Of a stretch of DNA of 9,191 bases, positions 1-6,061 are shown one piece after another. Source of the DNA: Acidimicrobiaceae bacterium (lineage in GTDB: Bacteria; Actinomycetota; Acidimicrobiia; Acidimicrobiales; Aldehydirespiratoraceae). Under the pieces are notes generated by a model. The model was given only the letters and a program-made list of their open reading frames with translations. It had not been told where the DNA came from and searched no databases. The DNA is taken from positions 1 to 9,191 of the forward strand of contig VXNG01000280.1 of the NCBI GenBank assembly GCA_009840695.1, written 5' to 3'. Position numbers and translations under genes: made by a program. How positions within the stretch are numbered: position 1 is the first letter of the stretch; every line of letters begins with the position of its first letter.

Positions 1-822
1 CGGCGTGGTGCGCCCGTTCGCCTCGTCCCAGTGGCGGGTCTCCTGGCGGGGCCGTTCGCCGCCGGCCCACAGGTCCACGTGGCGCTGAGCCTCGTAGACG
101 ATGGCCCGGCCGAGGGACCGCAGCGAGCTCAGGTTCTTGATCTCGCAGCGGGTGCGGAGCTCGTCGGAGCCGGCCGGGCGGACCGACACGTTGGCGTCGA
201 CCCGCATCGAGCCCTCCTCCATCCGGGCGTCGGACACGCCGATGGCCAGCAGGATGGCCCGCAGCTCGCGCACGTAGGACCTGGCCTGCTCGGCGGTGCG
301 GATGTCGGGGCGGCTGACGATCTCCACCAACGGCACCCCGGCCCGGTTGTAGTCGACCAGCGCGTAGTCGGCGTCGTGGATGCGCCCGCCGCCGCCAATG
401 TGGGTGGTCTTGCCGGTGTCCTCCTCGATATGGGCCCGCTCGACGCCGACGGTCTGGCCGTCGGGAAGCTCAAGGCGGCCATCGGTGTTGGTGGGCTGGT
501 CGTACTGGGAGATCTGGTAGTCCTTGGGCATGTCGGGGTAGAAGTAGTTCTTGCGGGCGAACACCGCCGGGCGCACCTCGCAGCCCAGGGCTCGGCCCAA
601 GCGCATGGCGAAACTGACTGCCGTCGCGTTGGGCACCGGCAGCGAGCCCGGCAGTCCCAGACACACCGGGCACACGTTGGTGTTGGGGTCGTCGCCGAAG
701 CGGTTGGCGCAGCCGCAGAACAGCTTGGTAGCCGTGCTCAGCTCCACATGGACCTCCAAGCCGACGACCAGCTCCCAGCCCTTCGGCAGTGCCGGCTCCC
801 GCACGGACGCAGACGGACTCAC
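1..822 (-). CDS. gatB: Aspartyl/glutamyl-tRNA amidotransferase subunit B, N-terminal part (cut by window edge)
   Basis: GatB is the subunit of the GatCAB complex that binds mischarged tRNA, activates the Glu or Asp carried on it, and receives ammonia from GatA, giving Gln-tRNA(Gln) or Asn-tRNA(Asn) in the cytoplasm. The first 274 residues are visible and the reading frame runs off the left edge. Translation shows [13 protein letters not shown] at residues 17-29, a zinc-knuckle pattern C36-x-C38 and C51-x2-C54, [20 protein letters not shown] near 90-110, and the family signature [14 protein letters not shown] at 156-169. The visible part ends in [12 protein letters not shown] chose the GTG at 822 because it overlaps the gatA stop as GTGA, a common arrangement for translational coupling; a GTG six codons later is the alternative. 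The family is usually about 480-500 residues, so somewhat more than half is present. No frameshift is seen. Confidence 0.97.
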   Translation of the reverse strand, partial: MSPSASVREPALPKGWELVVGLEVHVELSTATKLFCGCANRFGDDPNTNVCPVCLGLPGSLPVPNATAVSFAMRLGRALGCEVRPAVFARKNYFYPDMPKDYQISQYDQPTNTDGRLELPDGQTVGVERAHIEEDTGKTTHIGGGGRIHDADYALVDYNRAGVPLVEIVSRPDIRTAEQARSYVRELRAILLAIGVSDARMEEGSMRVDANVSVRPAGSDELRTRCEIKNLSSLRSLGRAIVYEAQRHVDLWAGGERPRQETRHWDEANGRTTP

Positions 823-2306
823 GCGACACCGCCGCCGCGGGGCGCGGCCTGCTCGAGCACGGCTGCAGCCCGCAGCAACACGGGCTCCGACAAGGCCGGG
901 CCCATGAGCTGCACGCCTACCGGAAGGCCGTCGTCGCCGCAACCGAAGGGCACCGACACCGCCGGATGGCCCGTGAGGTTCGACGGGATCGTGCACACGT
1001 CGTTCAGGTACATCAGCAGCGGGTCGGCGGTCTTGGCCCCGAGCTCGAATGCGGTGGTCGGCGCGGTCGGACCCAACAGGACGTCGACATCGGCGTAGGC
1101 CGCGGCGAACTCTCTCAGCATCAGCGTGCGGACCCGTAGCGCCTTGCCGTAGAAGGCGTCGTAGTAGCCCGCCGACAGGGCGTAGGTTCCGAGCATGATC
1201 CGGCGCTTGACCTCGGCGCCGAAACCGGCCGTGCGGGTGTTGACGTTCATCTCCGCGGCATTGGCCGCATCGACCCGCAGCCCGTAGCGCACCCCGTCGT
1301 AGCGAGCCAGGTTGCTGGAGGCCTCCGCCGGTGCGATCAGGTAGTAGGCCGAAAGGCCCAGCACTGCCGACGGCACCGACACGACGGTGACGGTCGCGCC
1401 CGCGGCCTCCAGGGCGGCCGCGGCGGCGTCGACTCGGGCGGTGACGTCGGCCGCGACGCCCTCCACGGCCGAGACCCCGTCCAGCCCGTCGGCCTCCTGA
1501 ACGCGGGCACTCCCAGCACACAACTCGGCCAGGATCCCGACCCGCAGGCCGTCCACGCCCTGCCCCAAGCCGGCGACGACCGGCTCGCGGGTGCCGTCTA
1601 TCGATGTGGAGTCGAGCGGGTCGTGCCCAGAGATGGCCTCGTAGCAGGCTGCCGCGTCGGCCACATTCGACGCGATGGGGCCGATCTGATCCAGCGACGA
1701 CGCGAACGCGACCAGCCCGTAGCGCGACACCCTTCCGTAGGTGGGTTTGAAGCCGACCACACCGCAAAGCGCGGCCGGCTGGCGGATCGACCCTCCCGTG
1801 TCGGATCCGAGCGCCAGCGGCGCAAAGCCCGCCGCCACCGCGGCGGCCGATCCGCCACTGGAGCCACCGGGCACCCGGCTGGTGTCATGAGGGTTGCGGG
1901 TGGGTCCGAACGCGGAGTTCTCGGTGGACGAGCCCATGGCGAACTCGTCGAGGTTGGTCTTGCCGACGATGACCGCTCCGGCGGAGCGAAGCCGCTGCAC
2001 CACGGTGGCGTCGTACGGGGGACGCCAACCTTCGAGCATCCGTGACGAGCAGGTGGTGGGAACTCCCCTGGTGCACAGGTTGTCCTTGAGCGCCACCGGC
2101 ACACCCGCCAGCGGCCCGACCGGCTCGCCTTTGGCCAGGGTCGCGTCGATCCTGGCGGCGTCGGCGCGCGCCTCGGAGGCCAGCACCAGGTTGAAGGCGC
2201 TGATCTCGCCGTCTCGTTCGGCGATGCGGTCGAGGTGCTCCTCCAAGACATCGGAGGCCGTGCGCTCCCCGGACCTCACCGCCGTGGCCACCGACAGCGC
2301 GGTCAC
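819..2306 (-). CDS. gatA: Aspartyl/glutamyl-tRNA amidotransferase subunit A
   Basis: GatA is the amidase subunit of GatCAB. It hydrolyses glutamine or asparagine and passes ammonia to GatB. The 495-residue product carries the amidase signature: [14 protein letters not shown] at about 147-160, followed by [13 protein letters not shown]. The Ser-cisSer-Lys triad is visible as K74 (VALKDN), S149 and S173, with the spacing of 75 and 24 residues that is known for this enzyme class. [16 protein letters not shown] and the closing [12 protein letters not shown] segment are also typical. The reading frame stays open upstream to an ATG at 2399, but that would overlap gatC by 50 nt. The GTG at 2306 gives a normal N-terminus ([20 protein letters not shown]) and follows a GGGCGGGG stretch that could act as ribosome binding site. 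The stop overlaps the gatB start as GTGA. In mycobacteria pfkA separates gatA and gatB; here they are adjacent. Confidence 0.97.
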   Translation of the reverse strand: MTALSVATAVRSGERTASDVLEEHLDRIAERDGEISAFNLVLASEARADAARIDATLAKGEPVGPLAGVPVALKDNLCTRGVPTTCSSRMLEGWRPPYDATVVQRLRSAGAVIVGKTNLDEFAMGSSTENSAFGPTRNPHDTSRVPGGSSGGSAAAVAAGFAPLALGSDTGGSIRQPAALCGVVGFKPTYGRVSRYGLVAFASSLDQIGPIASNVADAAACYEAISGHDPLDSTSIDGTREPVVAGLGQGVDGLRVGILAELCAGSARVQEADGLDGVSAVEGVAADVTARVDAAAAALEAAGATVTVVSVPSAVLGLSAYYLIAPAEASSNLARYDGVRYGLRVDAANAAEMNVNTRTAGFGAEVKRRIMLGTYALSAGYYDAFYGKALRVRTLMLREFAAAYADVDVLLGPTAPTTAFELGAKTADPLLMYLNDVCTIPSNLTGHPAVSVPFGCGDDGLPVGVQLMGPALSEPVLLRAAAVLEQAAPRGGGVA

Positions 2307-2353
2307 GGCGCCCCGCCCGGGGAGACCACCGGAATCGGCTCTCGTCCGGTCAT
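2303..2353 (-). CDS. 16-codon micro-ORF linking gatC and gatA
   Basis: A short frame ([16 protein letters not shown]) starts with an ATG that overlaps the gatC stop as ATGA, and ends with a TGA that overlaps the likely gatA GTG start as GTGA. It thus fills the 43-nt gap between the two genes exactly, in a third frame. I see no family resemblance. If translated, it may only carry terminating ribosomes from gatC to gatA; alternatively it is chance, which is easy in GC-rich DNA with few stops. An inverted repeat (ACCGGA/TCCGGT, arms at 2345-2350 and 2328-2333, 11-nt loop) lies inside it. Confidence 0.3.
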   Translation of the reverse strand: MTGREPIPVVSPGGAP

Positions 2354-2652
2354 GGCGCCTCGCCCAGGATGGGGGGAACCCGGAACTGGCCGTCGTCAAC
2401 CGACGGCGCCTGAGCCAGAACTTCGTCTCGCTCGAGCGACGACCGCACCTCGTCAGCCCGCATCACGTTGACCAGCGGATGGGGGTGCGATGTCGGTTCG
2501 ACCCCGGTCACGTCGAGCGCTTCGACATCGGCCGCGTGGTCGAGCACCGCGGAGAGCTGCGCCGCCAGCTCATCCAGTTCCTCGTCGCTGAAGCGCAGCC
2601 GGGCCAGCCGGGCCACATGGGCCGTCTCTTCGCGGGTTATCCGGCCGGACAC
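2350..2652 (-). CDS. gatC: Aspartyl/glutamyl-tRNA amidotransferase subunit C
   Basis: GatC is the small subunit that wraps around the GatA-GatB interface and stabilises the complex. The 100-residue length is normal for the family. The N-terminal helix region [15 protein letters not shown] (5-19), then the segment [22 protein letters not shown] and the motif [10 protein letters not shown] with its downstream LRxD-like [16 protein letters not shown] are all typical. The start is a GTG at 2652; the sequence before it (TTCCGAC) offers no Shine-Dalgarno element. The gene begins 22 nt after the PASTA pseudokinase stop, and an 8-bp hairpin ends 7 nt before the GTG, so expression may depend on coupling to the upstream gene or on that structure. 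It is followed by gatA and gatB in what looks like one operon. Confidence 0.96.
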   Translation of the reverse strand: MSGRITREETAHVARLARLRFSDEELDELAAQLSAVLDHAADVEALDVTGVEPTSHPHPLVNVMRADEVRSSLERDEVLAQAPSVDDGQFRVPPILGEAP

Positions 2653-2659
2653 GTCGGAA

Positions 2660-2680
2660 GGATAGGCCCGACGCCTATCC
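2660..2680 (-). promoter_or_regulatory. Perfect 8-bp stem-loop at the pseudokinase/gatC junction
   Basis: Read on the minus strand, GGATAGGC (2680-2673) is followed by the loop GTCGG (2672-2668) and the exact complement GCCTATCC (2667-2660). The left arm contains the TAG stop of the pseudokinase, and the hairpin ends 7 nt before the gatC GTG, where a ribosome binding site would be expected. No T-run follows, so a standard intrinsic terminator is unlikely. The loop GTCGG is also the exact complement of CCGAC, which occurs on both sides of the hairpin (2681-2685 and 2653-2657), so alternative pairings are possible. The structure is seen in the sequence; a regulatory role is inferred. Confidence 0.5.
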
Positions 2681-4456
2681 GTCGGAGCCCTCGCTCTCGG
2701 ACTCGAGTACTTCGTCTCCCTCCGCGCCCTCTGCCGGCTCCTCGGGCTCCGGCGGCGGTATGGGACCGAGCGAGACCCGCACTCGAACCGTGCTGTCGAT
2801 CGGCACCGAGTTGCCGCTGGCCGGGCGGAAGCCGATCACGCTTCCTTCGGGCACGTCGGCCGAGAACTCCATCACGACTCGCGACGCCAGCCGGAGGGCA
2901 GCCAGCGCGTCGGCGGCGGCCTGCGGCTCCCGGCTCTCGGGCACGGCGGGGACTGTGCGATCGGCCGGGCCGTCCGACACCAGCAGCGCGACCTCGCTGC
3001 CGGCCTCGAGTTCGTAGACGCCCTCGGCGACATCGAGGCCGATCACGTTCCCGGCCGGGACCACTTCGTCTTTGACACGCGTCTCGCCGACCACGCCGAA
3101 GCCGGCAGCATCCAACTCTCCGGTGGCGTCGTCCGCCGTCATGCCGTACAGACTGTCCAAGTCGGAGATCAGGATCAGCGGCTCGCCCAAGGAGATGAAC
3201 ACGTTCAAGGTGGCGCCTTCACCGAGCGAGGCGCCGGCTGCGGGCTCGGTGCGGACGATCTCCCCGCGCTCGGTGTCCGGAGCACGAACCAGTATCTCGT
3301 TGACTTCCCAACCCGAGTCGGCCGCAGCTGACGCGGCCGCGACACCCGTGTGCCCACCGAGTTCGGGAACGATGGGGTCGGATTCACCCGAGAGCCACAC
3401 CCAGGCTCCACCGGCCGCGCCGCCCATCACCAGGAGGGCGGCCAGCACCAACCCCGGCCAGCGTCGGCCGGGAACGTCGTCGTGGGGAATCGCCGAGCGC
3501 TCAGACACGGTTGGACCGAGCTGCTCGAAGGCCTCGGTGCTCCCGTCATGGGTTGGACCCTCGTCGGTGGTCGCCGCCTTACCGATGGCCAGCGGCAGCG
3601 GGTCGGGGCGCGGCAGCAGGGGCGCGACCCGCAGCAGTTCCGCTGCCAGTTCGGCGGCGGTCAGCCTTCCGATGGGATCGGCCGCGATGGCGCGCTCCAG
3701 AACTGCTTGAAGCGGACCGAGGGCAGTGATGGGTATCGGGTCCGGGCCACCGACATCTACGGTCAGATTCCTGGCGCCGGTGACGGCCTCGCACAGGAGC
3801 ATGGCCAGATCGTGTACGTCCTGCGCCTGGTCAATCCGGGAGTAGCTCACCGGCGCACCCCCCGAGTCGACTGCGGCTGCGGACGTGGAGTCCTCGGCCC
3901 GGTCCGGGGTCTCGATCGCACCTGACTCGGCAGCCCCTGCAGGCTGCTGAGGAGCCGCCTCAAGGGCCGCAGCCAGCCCAAGGTCGGAGATGTAGGGCCT
4001 GGAACCTGAGTCGAAGAGGATGCAGGCGGGCGTCAAGCCGAGGTGCGCTCGGCCGCCCTTGTGGATGTTCACCAGCGCCCGGGCGGCTTCCAGCCCGACC
4101 ATGAGCGCTTGCGACGGAGTGAGCCGGTACCCCTCCCGCAGGACCGCAGCCAGACTGCCGCCGGTCAGGTGCTCCGTCACCGCGTAGGGCTGCGGCTCGA
4201 GGCCCCAGTCGTACACGGGCAGCACTCGAGGATGGCTGAGCGCCGAGGTCGCTCGCATCTCATCGGCGAAGCGCTCCGGGAAGCCGGCGCGCTCGACGGT
4301 GTCGGCGCGCAGGATCTTGAGCGCCACACGCCGGCGCAGCGTGAGGTCCTCGGCCACGTAGACGCGAGCGTTCGATCCCTCGCCGACGAACTCCAGCAGC
4401 CGGTAGCGGCCGCCGAATGCCCGACTCGCGTCCTGGTTGGAGATCACCGTCGTCAC
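2675..4456 (-). CDS. Membrane PASTA-domain receptor with kinase fold, probable pseudokinase
   Basis: The 593-residue product has the layout of PknB-type receptors: cytoplasmic kinase-fold domain (about 16-275), linker, one membrane helix (about 333-354, between two tryptophans), three PASTA-like repeats outside the cell (about 360-425, 427-496, 501-565) and an acidic Pro/Glu tail. PASTA repeats are known to bind peptidoglycan fragments. Kept kinase features are the ATP-site lysine K47 (VALK), a likely helix-C E66, D158 in a DLG version of DFG, the helix-F D213 in QDVHDL, and a late R264. Lost features are decisive: the HRDLKPAN loop reads HLGLTPAC (138-145), so the catalytic Asp, Lys and Asn are Gly, Thr and Cys. 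The activation segment is an Ala- and acid-rich linker without an APE motif. The glycine loop lacks its third glycine. I chose the GTG at 4456, after a GGGCGG stretch; a GTG at 4447 is possible. The frame continues upstream but would then run antisense through the divergent gene. It may be co-transcribed with gatCAB. Confidence 0.88.
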   Translation of the reverse strand: MTTVISNQDASRAFGGRYRLLEFVGEGSNARVYVAEDLTLRRRVALKILRADTVERAGFPERFADEMRATSALSHPRVLPVYDWGLEPQPYAVTEHLTGGSLAAVLREGYRLTPSQALMVGLEAARALVNIHKGGRAHLGLTPACILFDSGSRPYISDLGLAAALEAAPQQPAGAAESGAIETPDRAEDSTSAAAVDSGGAPVSYSRIDQAQDVHDLAMLLCEAVTGARNLTVDVGGPDPIPITALGPLQAVLERAIAADPIGRLTAAELAAELLRVAPLLPRPDPLPLAIGKAATTDEGPTHDGSTEAFEQLGPTVSERSAIPHDDVPGRRWPGLVLAALLVMGGAAGGAWVWLSGESDPIVPELGGHTGVAAASAAADSGWEVNEILVRAPDTERGEIVRTEPAAGASLGEGATLNVFISLGEPLILISDLDSLYGMTADDATGELDAAGFGVVGETRVKDEVVPAGNVIGLDVAEGVYELEAGSEVALLVSDGPADRTVPAVPESREPQAAADALAALRLASRVVMEFSADVPEGSVIGFRPASGNSVPIDSTVRVRVSLGPIPPPEPEEPAEGAEGDEVLESESEGSDG

Positions 4457-4523
4457 GGTACCGCCCAAGACAGCCTCGACCGGGCCTCTCGCCCGTGACC
4501 GGGACCGGTACGGTGCGGGGTGA
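4457..4523. promoter_or_regulatory. Divergent intergenic region, promoters expected but not resolved
   Basis: These 67 bases separate the divergent start codons of the pseudokinase and the small membrane protein, so promoters for both should lie here or just inside the genes. I see no convincing -10/-35 pair. Visible structure: the palindrome CGGTACCG at 4456-4463, a related CCGGTACGG near 4505-4513, and an inverted repeat CGGGC-CTCTC-GCCCG at 4481-4495. GGGGTGA just before the ATG at 4524 may be the ribosome binding site of the plus-strand gene. Confidence 0.3.
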
Positions 4524-4997
4524 ATGACTACCAACGGCCGCGAACCCGAGCAGCTTCCACCGCGCAGTTCATTGCGGATCCGGGTGAGCATCGCCGCGCT
4601 GATCGTGTTCGGGATCCTGGGCCTCGTTGTGGCTGCCTTGGTCGGCTCCGGCAACGACGACGCTGACAGCGCCGTCACCGCGAGTCCCGCCGTGGACCGC
4701 GTTATCCCGGGCCCCGGCGACCAGGTCCTCCAACAGCAACTGGTGGGTGTGGTCCTCGACGCCCGTTACCGGCTGTCTTCTCTGGTCGTGTTTCCCAGCG
4801 ACCAAGTCGGCAGCGGCGTCGACGTTACGGCCGAGGTGAACCACATCGAGGGCCTCAACCGGTTCGAGTTCGACCCCGGTGAGGGCCGGCTCATCGAGGC
4901 GCTGTCACCCGACACCAACTGTGCGGTGGCAACCTTCGTGCTGATAGCCCGCCCCGAGGAGGCCGACACCGTTCGCTGGTGCTTCGAAGTCTCCTAG
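4524..4997 (+). CDS. Small single-pass membrane protein of unknown function
   Basis: I do not recognise this 157-residue protein. It has a short basic cytoplasmic N-terminus (RSSLRIR, about 14-20), one hydrophobic helix (about 21-42, IAALIVFGILGLVVAALV), an acidic spacer (NDDADSA) and an extracellular domain of about 110 residues. That domain looks rich in beta strands (LVGVVLDARYRLSSLVVFP, VDVTAEVNHI, CAVATFVLIA) and has two cysteines, C133 and C153, that could form a disulfide. There is no lipobox, so the helix is read as an uncleaved anchor. The ATG at 4524 is preceded by GCGGGGTGA, a possible ribosome binding site. The gene is divergent from the PASTA pseudokinase, and both place a domain outside the membrane, so a functional link is possible but unproven. 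Its stop codon shares a CTAG with the convergent endonuclease gene. Coding status rests on the clear membrane helix, GC-rich codon pattern and fit between neighbours. Confidence 0.75.
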   Translation: MTTNGREPEQLPPRSSLRIRVSIAALIVFGILGLVVAALVGSGNDDADSAVTASPAVDRVIPGPGDQVLQQQLVGVVLDARYRLSSLVVFPSDQVGSGVDVTAEVNHIEGLNRFEFDPGEGRLIEALSPDTNCAVATFVLIARPEEADTVRWCFEVS

Positions 4998-6061
4998 AGA
5001 CCGCTATTGATTAGACGCTGCTGCTCGTAGAGGGGGCCGTCGTCTCGTCCATCCAGATCGAGGTAGCCCGGGACCTCATCGTGCGGAGTGTCCAGGTAGA
5101 TCTTGGCTTCAGGAGGATTGTTGAAGGGGCCGTGACTCCAGCGGATCTCGACATGTCCCTCTACGCGGCGACGGTGCCCGCTTGCTCGATGACGATAGGT
5201 AGCGCTCCAGTCAACCATCGGTTGGCCTCGTCCGGCCTCCCTAACTTCGAGCGATAGGAACTCGTACGCCTGCCGCCACTCCCACGGGGTGACCACCCGA
5301 AACCGCATCGGTTGCCTCTCATCGACGCCGAGGACGAAGTACGTCGCCGAGTAGATCCGCAGAAGGCGCCACAGCATGCGTTCCTCTTCTGCTTTGTCGT
5401 CCAGAGTCTTCCGCCAGCGTTTTGCCGAGACCCTGCTCACGCGATCGATTAGAAGCGCGTATTCCCTGATGACCTCTCTCGGCAGTCCTGAGACTCCTCG
5501 GGCCCTGAGGGCGGCCTTGAGTCTCTCCCGCTGCTCCGAAGTCTGCGCGACAGGGGTCTCGGCCATGTCCTCCAGACCCAAGACTTCAACGGTTCTGGCA
5601 TAGAGGGCTTCGTGTGCGCGGGGCGCAACCTCCTGGAACCAGTTCTTGCCAGGTGGCCTAGACGTAACGGCCAAGTGATCTAGAAAAAGACGGGCGGGAG
5701 CCGGGTTGAACAGCACCTTCGACCGGTACTTGCAACTGATCGTGTAGACGTGATCGATAAGCAAGTCGGCTGGCACCTGCTGGTCACCCGGCATCTTTCG
5801 CCCTCCGCTCCACTCGATCCGCTGGGGCACGCGCCCATTGAGCCCGCCAGCATGAGCAGCAAAGTAGGCGCCGTTCGCGAACGCGGTCTCCGCTTCCTCT
5901 TCCCACTTGCCGGAGCGGGAAATCGCGTCAAGGCTCGCCCACATGTCGGGCTCGATCTCGAGGATGGGAGGTCGTGCCTCAAGGGCGGATTGCAGCGTCG
6001 CGTGCCCGGTCAGTCCCAGGGCTGTGGCAAGTTCAGTGATCTTGGTACGGGCGTCAGCCAC
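4994..6061 (-). CDS. Putative restriction endonuclease (PD-(D/E)XK-like), partner of the methyltransferase
   Basis: This 355-residue protein is assigned mainly by context: it follows the DNA methyltransferase with an 8-nt overlap (its GTG at 6061 lies inside the end of that gene), an order in which the protecting enzyme is made first. A possible nuclease core lies at about 50-125: an acidic helix KWEEEAETAF (E54-E58), then VPADLLID (D99), then ISCKYRSK (S109, K111, K115). This resembles the D...(D/E)xK pattern of PD-(D/E)XK nucleases, with Ser in the usual acidic position. The C-terminal half is rich in Arg and aromatics (WSATYRHRASGHRRRVEG at about 285-302), which would suit DNA binding. I cannot name the family or the recognition site. 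Sampled 60-base rows are 52-62% GC, lower than neighbouring housekeeping genes, which suggests transfer. A non-nuclease accessory role in the same defence system is the main alternative. Confidence 0.65.
   Translation of the reverse strand: MADARTKITELATALGLTGHATLQSALEARPPILEIEPDMWASLDAISRSGKWEEEAETAFANGAYFAAHAGGLNGRVPQRIEWSGGRKMPGDQQVPADLLIDHVYTISCKYRSKVLFNPAPARLFLDHLAVTSRPPGKNWFQEVAPRAHEALYARTVEVLGLEDMAETPVAQTSEQRERLKAALRARGVSGLPREVIREYALLIDRVSRVSAKRWRKTLDDKAEEERMLWRLLRIYSATYFVLGVDERQPMRFRVVTPWEWRQAYEFLSLEVREAGRGQPMVDWSATYRHRASGHRRRVEGHVEIRWSHGPFNNPPEAKIYLDTPHDEVPGYLDLDGRDDGPLYEQQRLINSGL

Noticed and set aside
31..1098. Long open frame on the plus strand opposite gatB/gatA
   Set aside because: It is antisense to two clearly recognised genes and its translation is Gly/Ala/Val-rich with no known motif, as expected for a shadow frame in GC-rich DNA.
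2307..2399. N-terminal extension of GatA to the ATG at 2399
   Set aside because: It would overlap gatC by 50 nt and add 31 residues not expected for GatA; the GTG at 2306 gives a family-like N-terminus.
2653..2685. H-type pseudoknot using the hairpin loop GTCGG and the downstream CCGAC
   Set aside because: Full 8-bp and 5-bp stems would leave connecting loops of 0 and 2 nt, too short to bridge them; alternative, mutually exclusive pairings are more likely.
1894..3075. 393-codon plus-strand frame across gatA, gatC and the pseudokinase end
   Set aside because: Antisense to three supported genes and ends in an Arg/Pro-rich run; length alone is not evidence at this GC content.
4457..4678. N-terminal extension of the pseudokinase to an ATG at 4678
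   Set aside because: It would be antisense to the first 155 bases of the divergent membrane protein gene, has no domain features, and the kinase fold begins after the GTG at 4456.
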